From the NCBI GenBank assembly GCA_905233425.1, contig CAJOEC010000011.1, positions 61,136 to 125,135 of the forward strand: a DNA stretch of 64,000 nt, in the 5' to 3' direction. Source of the DNA: an uncultured Prevotella sp. (GTDB lineage: Bacteria; Bacteroidota; Bacteroidia; Bacteroidales; Bacteroidaceae). The notes beneath the pieces were generated by a model. It worked only from the letters and a program-made list of their open reading frames with translations. It was not told where the DNA came from and made no database searches. The position numbers and the translations under genes are program-made. Shown one piece after another: positions 26,950 through 35,902 of the stretch (positions are counted from its first letter, which is position 1; the number at the start of each line of letters is the position of its first letter).

Positions 26950-27354
26950 TTAAATGTTTATTGTTTGTTGTTTCTTGTATATCGTATTGGCGGCGATGAT
27001 TCCCACCACGTTGCCTATTGTCGCCCCGCAGGTGTTGGCTGCGAAGTCGAGCCATTCTCCCGAGCGGTTTGTCGTCAAGTAGTTTTGTATCAGCTCAATA
27101 CATCCGCTCATGAGCACCGGTGCGAGCCATGCCAGCAGGAACAGTCGCATGGGGTTGAGCTTGGTGTGGCAGCGAAGATATTCAATCCAGATGACCGAGC
27201 ACGTGCCGCCATACATCACGAAATGAGTCCACTTGTCTATGAATTTGACATCTTTGAGAGGCATCTCGGGAGGCATGAACCAGATGCAGAGATACCATAT
27301 AAGCAGGATGCACGTTAGCGATAGCGGGTAGCGTCGGATAAAACCTTTTTCCAT
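26950..27354 (-). CDS. VanZ-like small membrane protein
   Basis: A 134-residue protein with about four hydrophobic segments. The pattern FIDKWTHFVMYGG, then SGCIELIQNYL, then EWLDFAANTCGATIG is the VanZ-like signature (DK-x-H-F, E-x-x-Q, D-x-x-A-N). It is shorter than and distinct from the VanZ-like protein at 3459. A minus-strand promoter lies directly upstream at 27378-27409, giving a leader of only about 20 bp. It may lead the minus-strand group that includes the small protein, YgiQ and phosphatase genes, since the gap to the next gene is 26 bp. Function is unknown beyond membrane location. Confidence 0.83.
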   Translation of the reverse strand: MEKGFIRRYPLSLTCILLIWYLCIWFMPPEMPLKDVKFIDKWTHFVMYGGTCSVIWIEYLRCHTKLNPMRLFLLAWLAPVLMSGCIELIQNYLTTNRSGEWLDFAANTCGATIGNVVGIIAANTIYKKQQTINI

Positions 27355-27377
27355 TACAAAATGAGCTATTTCGCGTG

Positions 27378-27409
27378 CAAAAGTAATAAAATAGTGGGAT
27401 ATGTGCAAA
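27378..27409 (-). promoter_or_regulatory. Bacteroidetes-type promoter for the VanZ-like gene
   Basis: Read on the minus strand, TTTG (27406-27409) and TACTTTTG (27378-27385) are 20 bp apart. It is one side of a divergent promoter region shared with the C10 peptidase gene. Confidence 0.75.
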
Positions 27410-27448
27410 AATACGTTGTAAAACTCTCTTAATTTGAAATAAAAACCG

Positions 27449-27456
27449 TAACTTTG
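27449..27456 (+). promoter_or_regulatory. Promoter -7 box for the C10 peptidase gene
   Basis: TAACTTTG followed by CA matches the Bacteroidetes -7 consensus 20 bp before the ATG. No good -33 TTTG lies at the usual distance, so it may need an activator or be weak. Confidence 0.55.
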
Positions 27457-27475
27457 CACGGAAAAATAAGAAACA

Positions 27476-30400
27476 ATGAACAATAAACACTCAACTATAA
27501 ACAATAAAATGGTTATAAGGAAAAAATCTTTTCGCATTTTACCGTTTCTGCTGCTGACTGCACTCTTGCCATCATTGGCATGGGGAGGCACTGTCAGCGA
27601 GGCCGAAGCACGACAGAAGGCACGAGCTTTCCTGCGGGAACGCAATATGACGGATGCCGACATTCTGCCTGTTGTGGGCCATGGGTGTCGCGCCAAGGTT
27701 GCAGGGCACGACATGGCCGACGAAAGAAATAGCTACTACGTGTTTAATTTGGACGGTGGCAGTGGCTACGTCATAGTCAGTGGCGACGACCGCACCGTGC
27801 CCATATTGGGCTATTCAGACAGCGGCAGCGTCAGCGAGGATGATATGCCCGACGGCCTGCGCTATCTGCTCGACGGATATGCAGAGCAGTTGGAGTGGAT
27901 GGACAGTCATTATGGGGCTGATGGGGCTTATGAGACTGATGGGGCCAAAGGGGCTTATAAGGCCTATAAGGCTCAGTCGGCTGCACGCTCGGCCATTGCC
28001 CCTATGATTGAGACCCGGTGGAACCAGGGAGCGCCCTACAATAATCTCTGCATTGAAATAGACGGGGAGAAGACTGTGACGGGATGCGTGGCCACAACTT
28101 TGACGCAGCTGATGTACTTCCACAAGTGGCCGGAGCCGGAGGATTACTGCACCAACATTCTCGAATATACCTATACTGCAACACGTAAGGATGGAACTAC
28201 AACAGAAGAACGGACTGTTGGTGGCCTCCCCGCCACCACCTTCGACTGGAACGCCATGAGCCTCACATACACAAGCGATGCCACCGGTACCGCCGCTAAT
28301 GAAGTGGCCAATCTGATGCAATATGGCGGAAGGGCGTTGCACATGATGTGTGGCCTGAGTTCCAACGGTGGTTCCTCGGCATACAGTGAGGCCATCCCTT
28401 ACGCGCTGAAGAACTGCTTCGGCTACGACGGCGGCGTGCGTCACACCTATCGCAAGAACTACAGCTACACCGAGTGGGTAGAACTCATATACGGCGAACT
28501 TGCCGAAGGGCGGCCCGTGGCTCTTGGTGGACAGTCCCTTGGCGGAGGCCACTCGTTTATTTGCGACGGCTACGACACCGACGACTATTTCCACATCAAC
28601 TGGGGATGGGGTGGTTCGAGCGATGGCTACTACCGCCTGTCGGTCCTGCAGCCATGGGAGCAGGGAATAGGCGGGTCGTCGACCCTCGACGGCTTCAGCT
28701 ACGGGCAGGATGCCGTCATCGGCATACAGCCGCCTGTCAGCGGAACCAAGGACTACTGCCTCTCTCTTGAGGGGCTGAGGCTGGGTTCGTCAGATGGGGC
28801 TTTAGCCACGCAAACCTTCAGTCGTGACGCTGAGACAGACAGCTTCACCGGAATAAGCATTTATTTCCTTGTGTATAGTTACTATCAGGGCAGCAATTAC
28901 TTCGACTATGCCGTGCAGATGGTTGACGGCAGTGGCAGAGTTGTGAAGACGTTCTTTACAAACGAGGGACAACTGCTGGGGTGGAATGGCACTAATCCAA
29001 AAACTGAAAGAACAATCACCGGCCTCTCTATTCCATCGACCGTGGCCGACGGCACATATTATATTAAGGTGGTGAGCCGGCCTCACGGCTATCCAGACTG
29101 GCAGGAGTGTTTCGACGGCGACCGCTACCAGATGACCGCCGTCATCAGCGGCGACGTTCTGACCATCAACGTGCCAATACCCTCCGTCACCCGACCCTCT
29201 GCCGTCACCTTTGTTGTCAATGGCGACAGCAATGACGAGGGCTATCTCACCCAGGGCTACGAGCAGGAGGTGACAGCCAGCATAACCGGCGGCGCGGTGG
29301 ACTATCACGGCGATGTCATTCTCCGTGTCAACGATAAATCGGTCATGGGTAAGGTCCTCGACATCCCAGCCAGACAGACTGTCGATGCTCGTTTCTCGTT
29401 CATACCCACTGAGACGGGTGATGTCACGCTGAAACTCTATGACAGAAAGAGCAATGGCAATCAGATTGGCAGCACCGCCACCATCACCATAAAAGAAAGC
29501 ACCGCCATCGACAATATTGACTTCACACACGAAGTCACTATCGACAACCTTTCCACCGACGGAAAACTCTATGGCAACGCACTGCGTGCCACCATCACCC
29601 TTGGCAATACCTCAACCACCAACAGCTATGCTGGCAAGATGAACTGCTCTCTGCGCAAGTGGAATATAACCACAACCGACAACGGCAATGGCACGGCGAC
29701 GATAAGTGCATCGTGGACGAGTGTCGACTACAAGACCTATCCACTCGTTGTGGGCAAGAACTCTACTAAATCGATGGAGATAGCATTTGACGGTCTGGAG
29801 ACGACTGATGCGAACACACGTTATAGTGTGCGCATTTCTTATCAGAATTCATCTGGCGAGGATAATGTCAAGGACCTTGTTCAACTGGGTCTTGATAATC
29901 ATAACTTTGGTTCGCTTGAAGTCACTAACGGCTACTCTCTTGGTGACGCCACCGGCACGCCCACCATACACCAGCCTTCCACGTCTATCAATGTTGGCAA
30001 TGCCTGTTATGCCGACCTTCGCAGTCTTGGCTCACTCAGCAATGTCACCTTCACAAAGAGCACCAACCCCAATTGTGTCTATCTGATAGCCGATGCCACC
30101 ATCCCAGATGATCTCTCCGGTTGTAACGTGGTCCTCGGCACTTCCGCAAGCAACATAACACTGGTTGAGGGGCACGACTTCTATACACCAATAGGCTTCA
30201 CAGCCGACAAGGTCACCTATACCCGCACATTCACACGCAAGGCTACTGAGGATGGCGGATGGAACACTATGATGCTGCCCTTCACGGTGACAAAGGTGAC
30301 GGTCGCCGACGGCTCTGCCGATGGCAAGGAGGTGGACTGGTTCCACTCCGACAGCGACAAGAACAAGGACTTCTGGCTCAAGACCATAACCAGCGATGAC

Positions 30401-30892
30401 AACGGCACAGTCTTTTTCGACCACGCCGACGAACTGAAGGCCAACACGCCGTACATCATCGCCCTGCCAGGCGAAGACTTCGGCGAAAAGCAGCTCACGG
30501 GCAAGATCATGACCTTTGAGGCCGACGGCACCGAGTTTGTTCCCACCAAGAAAGGCACGCTCGCAGGCAATAGCTTCAAGTTCTGCGGAAGCACGACGGG
30601 GGTTACGCTTAAAGATGTCTACATGCTCAACACCAAGGGCAACAAGTTTGTCAAAGCTACGTCTGACACATCGCTGCCTGCATTCCGTGCCTGGATAGAG
30701 GCCGTGAGCATCAGTTCGCTGACCATGCCTTCGCTGTCACTTGCCGCCGGCGAGATCAACGGGATAGACGAGACGAAGGTTTCGTGTCAGGACAGTTCTG
30801 CCGTCTACAATCTTTCTGGACAGAAAGTCACAGACGGCAAGCTGAAACGTGGCATATATATTCGCAATGGAAAGAAAACAGTAATAAGATGA
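27476..30892 (+). CDS. C10-family cysteine peptidase (streptopain-like) with Spi-type propeptide
   Basis: A 1138-residue secreted protease. The signal peptide covers about residues 15-37 (LLLTALLPSLAWG). A Spi-like propeptide follows (SEAEARQKARAFL, then GSGYVIVSGDDRTVPILGYS). The catalytic domain has Cys204 in TVTGCVATTLTQLMYFHKWP, His359 in GGHSFICDGYD and Asn375 in FHINWGWGG. Several beta-rich domains of about 100 residues each follow, and the tail ends YNLSGQKV, then RGIYIRNGKKTVIR, a motif shared with two other secreted proteins here. Residues 146-167 (YGADGAYETDGAKGAYKAYK) are a low-complexity insertion near the propeptide border. The stop codon overlaps the next small gene (ATGA). ATG 27509 is an alternative start. 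Confidence 0.9.
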   Translation: MNNKHSTINNKMVIRKKSFRILPFLLLTALLPSLAWGGTVSEAEARQKARAFLRERNMTDADILPVVGHGCRAKVAGHDMADERNSYYVFNLDGGSGYVIVSGDDRTVPILGYSDSGSVSEDDMPDGLRYLLDGYAEQLEWMDSHYGADGAYETDGAKGAYKAYKAQSAARSAIAPMIETRWNQGAPYNNLCIEIDGEKTVTGCVATTLTQLMYFHKWPEPEDYCTNILEYTYTATRKDGTTTEERTVGGLPATTFDWNAMSLTYTSDATGTAANEVANLMQYGGRALHMMCGLSSNGGSSAYSEAIPYALKNCFGYDGGVRHTYRKNYSYTEWVELIYGELAEGRPVALGGQSLGGGHSFICDGYDTDDYFHINWGWGGSSDGYYRLSVLQPWEQGIGGSSTLDGFSYGQDAVIGIQPPVSGTKDYCLSLEGLRLGSSDGALATQTFSRDAETDSFTGISIYFLVYSYYQGSNYFDYAVQMVDGSGRVVKTFFTNEGQLLGWNGTNPKTERTITGLSIPSTVADGTYYIKVVSRPHGYPDWQECFDGDRYQMTAVISGDVLTINVPIPSVTRPSAVTFVVNGDSNDEGYLTQGYEQEVTASITGGAVDYHGDVILRVNDKSVMGKVLDIPARQTVDARFSFIPTETGDVTLKLYDRKSNGNQIGSTATITIKESTAIDNIDFTHEVTIDNLSTDGKLYGNALRATITLGNTSTTNSYAGKMNCSLRKWNITTTDNGNGTATISASWTSVDYKTYPLVVGKNSTKSMEIAFDGLETTDANTRYSVRISYQNSSGEDNVKDLVQLGLDNHNFGSLEVTNGYSLGDATGTPTIHQPSTSINVGNACYADLRSLGSLSNVTFTKSTNPNCVYLIADATIPDDLSGCNVVLGTSASNITLVEGHDFYTPIGFTADKVTYTRTFTRKATEDGGWNTMMLPFTVTKVTVADGSADGKEVDWFHSDSDKNKDFWLKTITSDDNGTVFFDHADELKANTPYIIALPGEDFGEKQLTGKIMTFEADGTEFVPTKKGTLAGNSFKFCGSTTGVTLKDVYMLNTKGNKFVKATSDTSLPAFRAWIEAVSISSLTMPSLSLAAGEINGIDETKVSCQDSSAVYNLSGQKVTDGKLKRGIYIRNGKKTVIR
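27912..27972. repeat. Simple GGGGCT/TATAAGG tandem repeat inside the C10 peptidase gene
   Basis: Imperfect repeats of GATGGGGCTTATGAGACT and GGGGCTTATAAGG type encode the Gly/Ala/Tyr-rich stretch between propeptide and peptidase domain. The repeats are in frame. It looks like slippage or a small inserted repeat in a linker that tolerates length change. Confidence 0.6.
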
Positions 30893-31083
30893 AGACAATG
30901 AAGAAAAGACTCCCATACATTTCGCCCGGTATGAACACATACTTGCTGGCTTCGCGTGAGCAGTTGCTCAACAACAGCCTCAAAGCCAATTTCATCTCCA
31001 GCCCCACAGTGGGGGATGCCGGCGACGATGACGAGATAGGAACCGAATCGAGGAGAACGAGAAATGAAAACTGGTCAGACTGA
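30889..31083 (+). CDS. Small acidic peptide gene following the C10 peptidase
   Basis: A 64-residue peptide, MKTMKKRLPYISPGMNTYLL at the N-terminus, then a polar middle and an acidic stretch GDAGDDDEIGTE. There is no signal peptide or transmembrane helix. Its ATG overlaps the peptidase stop codon, and its own stop codon overlaps the transporter start by 20 bp, so all three are probably translated from one message. It resembles the 47-residue peptide encoded at 35746-35889 (both have MKK-R/K, a Tyr and a Pro near residues 5-14, a double Leu, then Asn and acidic residues). Function is unknown. An alternative start is ATG 30898. Confidence 0.65.
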   Translation: MKTMKKRLPYISPGMNTYLLASREQLLNNSLKANFISSPTVGDAGDDDEIGTESRRTRNENWSD

Positions 31084-32452
31084 CAGGGCCAATTTCGGCA
31101 GCCGCTTAGGCATAGTGCTGGCCACGGCTGGCTCGGCTGTTGGGTTGGGTAACGTGTGGCGTTTCCCCTATATGGCTGGGCAGAACGGTGGTGCCGTGTT
31201 CCTGATAATATATGTGGGGTGTGTGCTGTTGCTTGGCATCCCCTGCATGATCAGCGAGTTTATCATCGGTCGCCGCGCCCAGGCCAACACTGCCCGGGCA
31301 TACACGAAGATGGCGGGCGGCGGGCCGTGGAGTGCCGTGGGCTATCTCGGTGTGCTCACCGGCTTCCTCATCACCGGCTATTATGCCGTTGTGTCAGGCT
31401 GGTGCCTACAGTATATCTTTGCTTCGTTGATGGGCCATTTGCAGGGCGACGCCACCTACGTTGAGAACTATTTCAACCAGTTTATCAGCCATCCGTGGAA
31501 ACCCATCGCGTGGATGCTCGCGTTTTTCGCCATCACCCATGTCGTAATAGTCTGCGGTGTGCAGAAGGGCATAGAGCGTGCGTCGAAGCTGCTCATGCCC
31601 ACATTGTTTATATTGTTGCTTGTCATCGTCGTGGCCTCGTGTCTGCTTCCCGGGGCAGGCGAGGGGATAAGGTTCCTCTTCATGCCCGACTTCTCGCGTG
31701 TTGGTCACGACGTGTTCCTCAGTGCCCTTGGGCAGTCGTTCTACTCTCTGTCGATAGCCATGGGCTGCCTCTGCACCTACGCCAGCTATTTCAGCCGCCA
31801 GACCAACCTCATGCAGTCGGCCATTCAGATAGGTCTTGTCGACAGCATGGTGGCCATCCTTGCCGGACTGATGATTTTCCCTGCGGCGTTCAGTGTCGGC
31901 GTCAGTCCCGACAGCGGGGCTTCGTTGGTGTTCATCACCCTGCCCAACGTGTTTCAGCAGGCGTTTTCGTCGATGCCCACCGTGGGCTATGTCATCGCCC
32001 TTGCCTTCTACGCCCTGTTAGCCTTGGCGGCATTGACGTCGCTAATGTCGCTCCACGAGGTGAGCACGGCGTTTTTCCATGAGGAGTTGCATGTGCGCCG
32101 CCACTGGGGAGCGCTCATCGTCACCGTGTCGTGTGCCGTCATCGGCTGTTTCTGTTCGCTGTCGTTGCTCCCCTCCTCCGGGGCCGACGGTGGAAGTCTG
32201 TCTCTTTTCGGCATGCCGCTCTTCGACCTTTTCGACTTTGTCACCGGCCAGATATTCCTCCCCGTGGGCGGATTCCTCACCTGTCTGTTCCTTGGATGGG
32301 TGGTGCCGCCCAGCATCGTCACCGACGAGTTCACCAATCAGGGCACACTCCATGTGCCGGCATGGGTTCTGCGTGGCTACCTTTTCAGCATGCGCTATGT
32401 CTGTCCCATCTGCATACTGCTCATCTTCCTGCATCAGTTAGGAGTGATATAG
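31064..32452 (+). CDS. Sodium-dependent neurotransmitter-symporter family (NSS) transporter
   Basis: A 462-residue inner-membrane transporter of the LeuT fold with about 11-12 helices. The first helix, GSAVGLGNVWRFPYMAGQNG, is the unwound substrate and sodium site characteristic of the family. CMISEFIIGRRAQANTARAY is the conserved loop after helix 2. It would couple Na+ entry to uptake of an amino acid, consistent with use of peptides released by the C10 peptidase just upstream. That link is inferred from adjacency. The start overlaps the small peptide gene by 20 bp. The substrate cannot be assigned from the sequence. Confidence 0.9.
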   Translation: MKTGQTDRANFGSRLGIVLATAGSAVGLGNVWRFPYMAGQNGGAVFLIIYVGCVLLLGIPCMISEFIIGRRAQANTARAYTKMAGGGPWSAVGYLGVLTGFLITGYYAVVSGWCLQYIFASLMGHLQGDATYVENYFNQFISHPWKPIAWMLAFFAITHVVIVCGVQKGIERASKLLMPTLFILLLVIVVASCLLPGAGEGIRFLFMPDFSRVGHDVFLSALGQSFYSLSIAMGCLCTYASYFSRQTNLMQSAIQIGLVDSMVAILAGLMIFPAAFSVGVSPDSGASLVFITLPNVFQQAFSSMPTVGYVIALAFYALLALAALTSLMSLHEVSTAFFHEELHVRRHWGALIVTVSCAVIGCFCSLSLLPSSGADGGSLSLFGMPLFDLFDFVTGQIFLPVGGFLTCLFLGWVVPPSIVTDEFTNQGTLHVPAWVLRGYLFSMRYVCPICILLIFLHQLGVI

Positions 32453-32510
32453 GACACGTCGCACGATGACAAATCGTAAACCGAAAACATGTAAACCGTA
32501 AATCCAATCT

Positions 32511-32696
32511 ATGAACTGGAAATTTATCATCAGCATAACCATTAAATTCGTCGTATGCATCGTTGTGTGGGATGTGGCTATATGGCTCACCAACAGTCTG
32601 GGCCTGGCCTTTTTCATGGCCTTGGGTCTGCTCATCCTTATGGCCATTGCCGAGAGCTTCATAAAGGACTGGTGGGAAAAAAGAAAGAGTGAATGA
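32511..32696 (+). CDS. Small membrane protein of unknown function
   Basis: A 61-residue protein with two hydrophobic helices (about residues 5-26 and 31-47) and a positively charged tail, FIKDWWEKRKSE. The initiating ATG at 32511 has no strong ribosome-binding site, as usual in this phylum. It lies between the NSS transporter (58 bp upstream) and the glycosidase-like gene (19 bp downstream) on the same strand. I do not recognise a family. It may be an accessory subunit of the transporter or an independent small inner-membrane protein. Confidence 0.7.
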   Translation: MNWKFIISITIKFVVCIVVWDVAIWLTNSLGLAFFMALGLLILMAIAESFIKDWWEKRKSE

Positions 32697-32715
32697 ACAG
32701 TAAACAAGTTAGAAT

Positions 32716-35631
32716 ATGAGAAGAAACATTATCGTTGCGGCGCTGGCCTTCCTGATGGCTGTGCCGTCGTTTGCCAAATACAGGCCTGAGAACCGCGGCT
32801 TCGTCTGCGAGAACGGCAGGAACCTCTTCACCCGCGCCCTCTACGGCGGCCATTCCGACTACCGCATAGAGACTGGCGACATGCCCATCTTCGCCATTGT
32901 GAAGAAAGGCCACTACCGCAGTCTGCGCTTTGAGGTGGAGGGCGTGAAGCTCGACTCGGCTGAGTACTGCTGGTGCAAGTATGAAGACGGGATGCGCACA
33001 TATATTCTTAGTGACAAACGCTGGGAAGCCTTTGGCAAGGGTGTCGTCAGGGTGAAGGCTGTGGCATTGCAGGACGAGGAGGGCGTTGCCTTTGAGATTA
33101 TCGGCGATAAGTGGCAGGGCCCCTTCCGCATTAAATACCAGCTATGCAACATTGCCAGCACAAAGTTCAGCCGCAACGGCGACCTCGGCGTCGATAGTCT
33201 GATGAACTTCATGCCGTCGCCTACCGGCGAGGGGATGAAGGAGGGACTGTGCCCCAGCTTCCGCAATTTCGGCCACCTCATCATACGTCTCGACGAAGTG
33301 GCACCTGTCGGCGACATCACCGCTACAGAGATGTTCAACGACGCTGTGAAGCAGCACAGGCAGATGGCTGGCCGCGTGGTGTTCAACACCCCCGACCCCT
33401 ACATCAACTCCCTCGGATGGGCGTTGGTGATGGCTGCCGACGGCGACTGGGACGGCAAGACGTGGCTCCACGGCTGCATAGGCTGGCGCACTCCGCTGCC
33501 CGGCTGGCGTGCCGCATACGCCGGCGACGTTTTAGGATGGGACGACCGTGCCGTTACCCATTTCTCGGCCTACGCCAAGAGCCAGGTGACGCAGGTGCCC
33601 CCGACGATTCCACATCCCTCGCAAGACCCCGCACAGAACATGGCCCGGGCCGAGGAGAAATGGGGTACGCAGATGTACAGCAACGGCTACATCTGCCGCA
33701 ATCCCGAAAGTACCGACAAGATGCACCACTACGACATGAACCTTTGCTACATCGACGAGCTGCTCTGGCACTTCCAGTACAACGCCGACAAGACTTTTAT
33801 GCGCAAGATGTGGCCGGTCATCAAGAGCCATCTGGCATGGGAGAAACGTAACTTCGACCCCGACGGCGACCACCTCTACGACGCCTACTGCTGCATCTGG
33901 GCCAGCGACGCATTATATTATAGTGGTGGAGCCGTCACCCATTCCTCGGCCTACAACTACCGCGCCAACAAGCTCGCCGCCCGCATCGCCGAGATTTTGG
34001 GCGAGGACCCTGCACCCTACCGTGACGAGGCCGACGCCATACTCAAGGCCATGGACGAGCGCCTGTGGATAGGAGGGTCTGTTCCCCACTGGGCCGAATA
34101 CCAGGATGCCATGGGGCTGAAGCGGCTGCATGAGAGCGCCGCCCTGTGGTCGGTCTACACTCCCATCGACTGCGGGGCCGGCACGCCCGAGCAGTTCTTC
34201 AGGGCCACGCAGTATGTCGACCGCGAGATACCGCATATCAACGTCGAGGGAACGGGCGGTCTGCAGACCCTCGCAACGAGCAACTGGATGCCCTACTCGT
34301 GGAGCATCAACAATGTTGCCCCGGCTGAGGTGATGCACACCGCCCTGGCCTATTTCCAGGCCGGTCGCCCCGATGAGGGCTACGCTCTGCTCAAGGCCAA
34401 CATCATGGACAACATGTACTACGGACAGTCGCCTGCAAACTTCGGACAGCTGAGCCGTTACGACGCAGCACGCGGTGAGTGCTACCGAGACTTCGGCGAT
34501 GTCATAGGCATCAGCAGCCGAACGTTGATACAGGGACTTTTCGGCATCATCCCCAACGCCCTCTATGGCGAGTGCATCATCCGCCCTGGGTTCCCCGTGG
34601 CATGGACAAAGGCACAGGTGCGCACACCTTATCTGGAATACAAGTACACGCGTGATAACGGTAAGGTGCGCATAGAGGTGTGGCAGAACTTCGCCCGCCC
34701 GCTGAAAATCATCGTCCGCCAGAATCTCGCTGGAGCCGGCCCAAGCGACTGCCCCACCACACGCGACATCGAAGGCAACAGCGAACAGCATCAGGTGATA
34801 GAGTACGACTACACCCCAGCGCAGTCACAGGACACGCCCGGTGTCTCTTCCACCGTGACCCGCCCGCGCCTCACCCAGCGTGAGGCCGAAGCTCTGGGAC
34901 TGGCCGAGCCGGTACTGAAGAAAACATTCAAGAGAGTGTATTTCGAGCCAAGCATGAACGCCCGCGTCACCGACATCTTCCAGAACAAGTACGCCTCGCC
35001 ACGGCCCAAGGTCACCACGTTGCAGATACCGCTGCAAGGGGTGGGGGAGTGGTGCCATCCGAAATACACCCCCACGGTTGACGACTCTGTGTTCCATTCG
35101 TTGGTGAAGAAAGGAGAGGTGGTGGTGGCCGGCGTACCCTTCCGCACCACTAAGGAGGGCAACAACGTGGCGTTTGTCAGCCTCTGGGACAACTACCCCG
35201 ACGAGCAGCTCATACCCCTGCAGGGCAAGGCCGCCTCGGCCTATCTGCTCATGACGGGAACGACCAACCACATGCAGAGCCACATCGACAACGGCGAAGT
35301 CATAGTGAACTATGCCGACGGCAGCACCACGCGGATGCCGCTGCGCAACCCCGAGAACTGGTGCCCCATAGAGCAGGACTATTTCACCGACGGCAAGGCC
35401 TTCGACACCGGCGCACCACGCCCATACCGCATCTGCCTCGGCACGGGTGATGCCGGCCGCGACCTTGGTAAGATTCTCGACATCAAGGGAGTCTACGGAC
35501 GTGAGATCCCCGGCGGCGCCGCCCAGATGCTCCGTATGCCCCTCGACTCCCAGAAGGAGCTGTCGAGCCTCGTTGTACGCGCCCTCTCCAACGACGTTGT
35601 GATAGGTCTCATGGCCGTCACCCTTCAGTGA
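32716..35631 (+). CDS. Six-hairpin glycosidase-like protein (DUF4450 type)
   Basis: A 971-residue exported protein with a signal peptide (residues 1-20, cleaved near SFA-K). The N-terminal third is a beta-sandwich. The middle (about residues 220-620) has the alternating helices and aromatic, acidic loops of an (alpha/alpha)6 toroid: GDWDGKTWLHGCIGWRTPLP, YNYRANKLAARIAEIL, NVEGTGGLQTLATSNWMPYS. This fits the six-hairpin glycosidase superfamily, DUF4450 type. The C-terminal part is beta-rich and may bind carbohydrate. It would act in the periplasm or at the cell surface on a plant or host glycan. The catalytic acids cannot be named with confidence. It ends just before a bidirectional terminator. 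Confidence 0.7.
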   Translation: MRRNIIVAALAFLMAVPSFAKYRPENRGFVCENGRNLFTRALYGGHSDYRIETGDMPIFAIVKKGHYRSLRFEVEGVKLDSAEYCWCKYEDGMRTYILSDKRWEAFGKGVVRVKAVALQDEEGVAFEIIGDKWQGPFRIKYQLCNIASTKFSRNGDLGVDSLMNFMPSPTGEGMKEGLCPSFRNFGHLIIRLDEVAPVGDITATEMFNDAVKQHRQMAGRVVFNTPDPYINSLGWALVMAADGDWDGKTWLHGCIGWRTPLPGWRAAYAGDVLGWDDRAVTHFSAYAKSQVTQVPPTIPHPSQDPAQNMARAEEKWGTQMYSNGYICRNPESTDKMHHYDMNLCYIDELLWHFQYNADKTFMRKMWPVIKSHLAWEKRNFDPDGDHLYDAYCCIWASDALYYSGGAVTHSSAYNYRANKLAARIAEILGEDPAPYRDEADAILKAMDERLWIGGSVPHWAEYQDAMGLKRLHESAALWSVYTPIDCGAGTPEQFFRATQYVDREIPHINVEGTGGLQTLATSNWMPYSWSINNVAPAEVMHTALAYFQAGRPDEGYALLKANIMDNMYYGQSPANFGQLSRYDAARGECYRDFGDVIGISSRTLIQGLFGIIPNALYGECIIRPGFPVAWTKAQVRTPYLEYKYTRDNGKVRIEVWQNFARPLKIIVRQNLAGAGPSDCPTTRDIEGNSEQHQVIEYDYTPAQSQDTPGVSSTVTRPRLTQREAEALGLAEPVLKKTFKRVYFEPSMNARVTDIFQNKYASPRPKVTTLQIPLQGVGEWCHPKYTPTVDDSVFHSLVKKGEVVVAGVPFRTTKEGNNVAFVSLWDNYPDEQLIPLQGKAASAYLLMTGTTNHMQSHIDNGEVIVNYADGSTTRMPLRNPENWCPIEQDYFTDGKAFDTGAPRPYRICLGTGDAGRDLGKILDIKGVYGREIPGGAAQMLRMPLDSQKELSSLVVRALSNDVVIGLMAVTLQ

Positions 35632-35672
35632 CTCCAGCCTCTTTGGCAAAGACGTGTTTTTGAAATGACAAA

Positions 35673-35708
35673 AAGAAGACGTGGACTACTTTTAGTCTAC
35701 GTCTTCTT
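35673..35708. terminator. Bidirectional terminator between convergent genes
   Basis: Arms AAGAAGACGTGGACT (35673-35687) and AGTCTACGTCTTCTT (35694-35708) pair at 14 of 15 positions around a 6-nt loop, flanked by A-rich DNA on the left. It separates the + strand glycosidase-like gene from the minus-strand peptide and BspA genes. Confidence 0.8.
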
Positions 35709-35745
35709 CTGTGTTGCAAAATCTGCAGTATATATATCCAACGTG

Positions 35746-35889
35746 TTATTCGTCAAGGAATTCGTCTTGGCTCTTATATTCGCCAGAATTGTTGTTCACA
35801 TTGATAGCACCATTGGATAACGTCAGTAGTGGCTGCTTCTGTATCAGTTCATAGCAGCGGATGGCAGGTGCCGAATACTTTTTCTTCAT
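35746..35889 (-). CDS. Small peptide gene following the BspA-like gene
   Basis: A 47-residue peptide, MKKKYSAPAIRCYELIQKQP at the N-terminus, then LLTLSNGAINVNNNSGEYKS and an acidic end QDEFLDE. It starts 13 bp after the BspA-like stop codon on the same strand and ends before the bidirectional terminator, so it is probably the last gene of that transcript. There is no signal peptide or membrane segment. Its layout (MKK, Tyr, Pro, double Leu, Asn-rich, acidic tail) matches the peptide gene at 30889, which also follows a large secreted protein. The function is unknown. Confidence 0.65.
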   Translation of the reverse strand: MKKKYSAPAIRCYELIQKQPLLTLSNGAINVNNNSGEYKSQDEFLDE

Positions 35890-35902
35890 TGTCTTGGATG
35901 TT

